Shown in pieces: positions 58,526-64,000 of a stretch of DNA of 64,000 bases (positions within the stretch are counted from its first letter, which is position 1; the number at the start of each line of letters is the position of its first letter). A model generated the notes under the pieces. The model was not told the DNA's origin. It saw only the letters and a program-made list of their open reading frames with translations, and ran no database searches. Source of the stretch: Rallus limicola (taxonomy: Eukaryota; Chordata; Aves; Gruiformes; Rallidae); the NCBI GenBank assembly GCA_022605955.1, contig JAKCOZ010000001.1, forward strand, positions 99,666,211 through 99,730,210, read 5' to 3'. The translations under genes were made by a program, and so were the position numbers.

Positions 58526-61500
58526 TCTTATCTATCCCATCTGCAACAGTCTCAAAACATTTTTCTTCTTAACCTCACAAGCAATTGTCTCTCACATCAT
58601 ATTTTTTAACTACAGTTTATCATTTCATATAAGAAACCATAAGTGGTATCATGCATCATTAACTATGTGGCTGAAATTTAAGCCCCAGACATAGTAAGCC
58701 AAATTTTTTTTGTGCAAAGCTACCAAGTCCAGCATATTAATTCTTGAGCCAGCAGGGGCTAAAATCTCAGAGGAAGTATTGATTTTAGATCTCCTAAGGA
58801 TGGTGCCCCTCATGTAATTCAACTGTTATCACCTGCTGATTCATCAGAAATGTTTTTCAGAGAGTTCAGCCTTACTTGGCAGAAGACATTTTTTAATGTA
58901 GGGGTAATAACATATCTAGGTATTTATAATATACCCAGTACTATATTACCCTAATGCTCAGATTAAATCACTAGGTAGAATTTTCTTTTTCTTTTCTTAT
59001 TTTGTAATCCAAGATATTTGGATGTTCTGTCTGGGAAAACAATCAAGCTAAGTGTCAGACTACTACTGGGCAAAACGTTTTTGAGTTTTTTTTTTTAATA
59101 CTAATTTTTCTATTCTGAAATTTAAGGATGTCCTGCCAAATGACAATGAATCTTCAAAATACTTTGCATTTGTCATTGTTCCAATTTTTCTGCTGTTCTT
59201 TGAAACTTCAATTTTAAATTGCCAGCTTAAAACTGGCTTGCTAGGTCATTGTTGGTTGAATCACAGTATTTATCATAAAATAATCTATAGATTTCACAAT
59301 TTATTACTTTTTACTGAAAAAGTCCTCCTACTACGGAGATTGTGTGTGCAAACAAGCTCCTGTGAATTGTTCATGTGAATTACCTTTCTAATCTAGACTA
59401 GGGGAACCAGGCTGAATCATTTATATGTGTGACCATCAATTAATTTTTATTTTTGGCTGGACCCATTATTACTCACTTCCATAAATTATCTTAGGGTACG
59501 TTTCCCAACTGACTTCTCTTTGAACAAAACTCCTTTAAACTCCTTGATACTCACTGATGCAACAGCTAACTCTAAGCTATAATGTCCTTGATTTTAATGA
59601 TACGTTAATTGTACTTTCTTGTTAATGATACCTCGATTACACCTCTCCATACTTTCTCCTTATCATTATCCCCTTAAGTCACAACTAATGTTAAGAAAAG
59701 TTCCCAAGTCTTCAATTGGAAAAATAACTTTAAAGCCAATTTCAGGAATGCTAAAAGGTTCTCAATTAATTTGGTATTTTGAAATTTGTATTTTTAAAAT
59801 TTAATTATTAAATATGGAGATTAAAATATAAGAAAATACAAACTACAGCATAAATGACAATTGACTTAATTGAAATAAAACAATTCAGTAGTATTGAAAA
59901 AATACAATAAGTGATTCAGTTTGTCTTCCCATAAGTATTAGCCTTACCATGGAACTTGCTGATAAGCTAAACATTGGTTGCATCATTGGCAATATATCTA
60001 TTAAATTTGTATTCAATTATAAAGTTGATATTCAAATTTTACACTAAAGGATATTAAATATTCACATAATATTAGATGAGAACATAATCAAATGTATGTT
60101 TAATTAAATTCTAACTTTTAATTTTCATTTTTATCCACAATCCACACATTTATTGTTAGGAAGATTATTAACTCCATGGTTACTTTTTCCTATAACTTTA
60201 TTTACATTGTTCTATACAAAGTTTAATGAGTTTTAAATGCTTATGCACTCTAACTTCCTTTGAGTTTCTCTGTTTATGAGAACAAAATGAATTAACTGCA
60301 GGGCCCCACATTGCTGTTAATATGTTCCAGTCAGAATGTTTTGTCAAAATTGCATGCAGTGTTACTATCACCAGTATTATATAAATTATATCTTATGTTG
60401 TACATGTCATTTAATAGCACGCACAGAAGTATTTTTCAAGTCCCAAGCAAAGGTTCAGTGCTTACATGGAAGAGCCTACAATCAAAAGCAAATCTGAAAA
60501 AAACCCAAGCAGTGGGGTGAGAACAGGTTGAGAGGTAGAAATGGAGTTGACATTGCCTCACAGCTCCCCAGACGTTATGTATAATTTCTGTTCACATGTT
60601 TTCCAAACTGAAGTAGGATTTAACACTCACAACCCCTCTGCGGGGAAGCTGTGGGTTGTAATTGATTTGTAAACATCATGAACACAAGGATGAAGAAGTT
60701 AAAAAACAGCAACTTGCAAAGAATAATGAACTGATGCTTTGCGAATTTAATTAACTCATAGACAGAACTTTTGTTTAGCTGATATGTGTATTTTGCACAA
60801 TGGTGATTACATATCAAACATCTATGGGGCTTTAAAACTTGTTAGATTTTATGCCTATTTGCGTGTTTTGGGATGATACAAGGATACAGAGCTATGGTGG
60901 ACTTTGGGGAGCGGGACATTCAATGCCTTTGTTTCTCTGCATTTGCCATCAAGGGTTAGTCCCTTATACACCTTCCTGCTGCTAGGGTCACTACGCTTTC
61001 ACATCTTCTGGGCTTCTTCCCTTATTCTCTTGCTTTCCCAGAGGAACCTAGACTAACCACCAACAGAAGAATGAAGCATAGACTCCATAAATGTAATTGA
61101 GATTTTAATAGGCCAGAGAAAAGACTGAGCAAAGGTGACAAATTTGTTCTTGATGCAGCTGAAAGAGTTAGGTTGTGGAAGCTCCTGCACTCATGCCCTA
61201 TTGATTTTGCAGATGTTGATGATATATATGCATCTTTCTTTGCTGAAACTGTACTTACCAGTATTTAATTGGATTCTTTACTTGCTTCTTATAAAGCTTT
61301 CTAGTAGATTCTTGCCTCTTGAGGAACTTTAAGAGCTGAGATTCAAAGTTGGGAATAAAGACTTTCAAATATTAAAGCCTGTGGAGTATATTTGAAATGT
61401 AAATGCAAAATTGTTTTGCTGCTTTTTATAAAATTCCTGTGTCTGATTTTGTGCCATTAAGTTGGTTTTCAACTGGTCTAAGTGCATCTTTTTGATGAAC

Positions 61501-64000
61501 TCTTCTGAAAAGATATCATTTTGAGTCCCATTCACTGGGAGTAAACAGTCTTGTTAGCAAATGAATGTGGTGAAGACAGGGAGGAAGACAATGGAATATA
61601 GAGAAACAATAACCCAAATTCAAAAGTCTCAGAAGATTTTTCACTTTGAAAAGTTCTTCAGTATAATTTTTTTACTGTTACTAGGGAAATGTCTGCACAT
61701 GATCACAGCATAAAAACCAAAATTGTCACACATTTAACCAAATCCAGGTAATCTTAATAGCAGACATCTGAATCAGAGCATCTAACAAGAAGTTAGGTTC
61801 AAAACTACGATGGCATAGATACTATGTTTTCAAACCCAATTTATTTTCCTTACTGTGTTGCTCATGTCATGTAAATATTCAAATTCCAGTTAACAATGGT
61901 CTACGATGATTTTTCCATCTACCTGTTTGTATGATTCAGCTGTGTTGTTAGGTGCCTGCAGCAGCTGTTAAAAAAAAAAAAAAAAAAAAAAGCCAAGACA
62001 AATCTGTAAGCATAAAATGTTTATATAGCAGACCAAGTAAAGTATTTCTGAAAGCATATATTATATATCTTTGCAAATTGTTTCTTTTTCTTAAGGTAGA
62101 AAACATTAAAATGCATGTTAATAACACTCAAAATCCAGTTATAGCAAGGGTAGATCTGTGTAGACCAGGTATAGAGTTCAGGTATATATTATCCTTAGCA
62201 ATACTTCATAGAAAAAGAGATTAAAGCATAATTTTTTTAACATGTTTCTTAATTCTGCTTTTCAGTGTTTTTGTTTGTCTCTCCCCCCACCCAGAGCCCA
62301 GTTTATCTTGTCATTTCCTGGAAAAAGAAAAGACTGGGGGTGGGTGGGGTGGAAATTAACATCCTCCTGCCCTGCTACTCCCTCCCACGGTCTCAGCTTA
62401 GGTAACATGGGCTAAGTGAGAAAAATAAACCTGCTATCATCTAATCACTGGAAACAGAATGAGTTTTCATAATGAAGAAATTGCTTTTTCTTTCTCACGT
62501 GTTGATTTTCTTTCAGTCTTGCTGATTTACTTTTATGCATCTCTCATCAAGTTATTAAATGCTGTAATAGATTTTCTTTTACTGTGAAGCTGTATTGCTA
62601 AATTTGGAGAGGAAGAGAATCTTCTTTTCTAACTCATGTCATAAAATATAGTAAACTGGATGATGAATTAAACTTTCTGTGTGAGAGAAAGATTTTTTTT
62701 TATGAATAATGCATTAGGCTTTGTTTAAACCATATAGATTTTATTTGCTTTTTATTAACTTACTGCATTTGACACTGCTTCTGCATTTCCCCACCCCTTC
62801 TCCCCCTGGGAATGTCATCTAATAAGGCATTTCATAAAATTTATTATTTCTTTTTTTTTTTTAAAATCTTAAGTAGCTCTAGATGCAAGGCAAACACTTT
62901 GTTATTGTAGAAGTGGTATGTTTACATCCCCTGGGTGGTAACTGCTTGCTATTGAACATTTTAAATTCATTTGTGTCTATATAAAAGATAACCTGTTTTT
63001 TAAAACTTTGGGCCTAACTTGTAAAAGTTATTATTGTGCATCATATTTGCTGATTTCTGGGCCTCATCTAGAGTTTTTTAGGTTCATATGATCATTTATG
63101 TACAGAAGTTTAATAAAAGGGGTACTGGGGAGGGTGGGAATCCCTTGTCACACGTGCACCTATGACAATAACTAGTGTTACTTACTGGTTTGTCTCCTAC
63201 TGCATTGGTGTAGCTGTGGTCTTTGACTCTATTGAAATAACCATTGTTAGACCTGTCTGTGCATTGGTCTGTTCGTTACTGCCTGAGCAGTTAAGCTCTG
63301 ATTGATTTTGCTGTCCTTATCTGTTGTGGAGGTGGGATATGCTCCTTCCACTTAACAAGTAGATTTTTTTAATGAAAATCACAGAGCCATGGGGTTGAGC
63401 CAGGAGCCAAAACCTTTCTCAGACATTTCCAAATTTGCGTTGATGGCAGAAACACATCTGGTTATATATATGAGCAACGTATGTTGTAGTGATGTATATG
63501 GTAGCTATATGAACCATAGGGGGCTTCCTTTTTTTCAGGTCATGCATCTAACTGCTTGGAAGAAGACAGACTGTTGCCTATCAAATGGGTATCAAGTTTA
63601 GGAAGGCTCACCCTGCTTTCAAACTATTATTGCGTGTTAGACTATGATTCTCTTTATCACTGCTTTAGTCCTTTTGGCTTTCTCCATCACAGCATTCTGT
63701 CTTTGAAGCTAGTTGCCCTTAGTGTTCTTATGTCTATGGAATAAATATGCACTTTTTGGACACAACAGATACTGTGTCAAGCTGTAGAAGTGATTCCTTC
63801 ATTCTGATGATTATAAAGGCAGCCTTAAGGTGATTTGTTCAGATATTTATACCTGATTCTTTGATCCCAACATCTGTGTGCTTTGAGCTAATAGATGGCT
63901 AGCTGCCTTTAAGCGGTGACTCCTTAGAGGTGGGAACATGGTTCTTCTTTTCTCCTGTGAAAAGCTCATTGTGTATCATTTCCACCAAAGCATTGCTTAT
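58526..64000. other. Unassigned AT-rich DNA
   Basis: No gene, LINE or LTR was recognised to the end of the window. A 23-nt A run occurs near 61969-61991 without an attached retrocopy that I could recognise. Open frames are short and AT-driven. Confidence 0.4.

Noticed and set aside
61952..62224. Poly-A followed by a 90-codon frame, as in a retrocopied gene
   Set aside because: The A run precedes rather than follows the frame, no gene similarity was recognised and no flanking duplication was seen.

Overview
The window is vertebrate nuclear DNA, almost certainly from a bird. The evidence is at least ten 5'-truncated CR1 (chicken repeat 1) LINE fragments, one still ending in the ATTCTATG-type octamer tail, together with several avian endogenous-retrovirus LTR families. 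Base composition is AT-rich. No intact host protein gene, tRNA, rRNA or CRISPR array could be supported. It reads as intergenic or intronic DNA on which transposable elements have accumulated. Three short coding-like stretches (1609-1795, 40649-41035, 53374-53747) resist explanation and are listed with low confidence.

Layout. 1-1.6 kb: a full-length solo LTR with an imperfect target-site duplication (called LTR family A here), then a 353-bp ERVK-like LTR. 1.6-9.8 kb: mostly unassigned DNA with a three-armed inverted repeat (5478-5534), an antisense ERVK-like LTR (6008-6589) and an antisense CR1 (about 8193-8828). 10-12.1 kb: a decayed ERV1/gammaretrovirus-like fragment (integrase, then env transmembrane region) split by an antisense ERVK-like solo LTR. 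12.6-14.5 kb: two family A LTRs head to head, forming a roughly 600-bp-arm inverted repeat. 17.3-19.2 kb: a family A fragment, then a CR1 split by a full antisense family A LTR. 19.9-20.05 kb: a 192-nt pyrimidine tract. 24.95-27.2 kb: a non-coding ERVK-like element with LTR, primer-binding site, tandem array, purine tract and partial 3' LTR. 29-30.1 kb: a CR1 with an internal deletion. 32.3-33.8 kb: two more family A LTRs, one lacking the internal array. 37.8-49.4 kb: six CR1 pieces and one ERVK-like LTR. 49.6-50.1 kb: a 510-nt uninterrupted purine tract. 50-64 kb: sparse, with one ERVL-like LTR near 58 kb.

The main story is layering of mobile elements. Nesting gives relative ages: ERV1 is older than the ERVK-like LTR inside it, and a CR1 is older than the family A LTR inside it. 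Family A LTRs and the ERVK-like element share a degenerate tandem array of about 40-55 bp units with a CATGCTGGAGCAGG-type core. In the LTRs it lies downstream of the TATA-like box, and in the ERVK-like element it lies internal to the primer-binding site. This shared, gene-free array is the least explained structure in the window. All boundaries were read by eye and no search or alignment was run.
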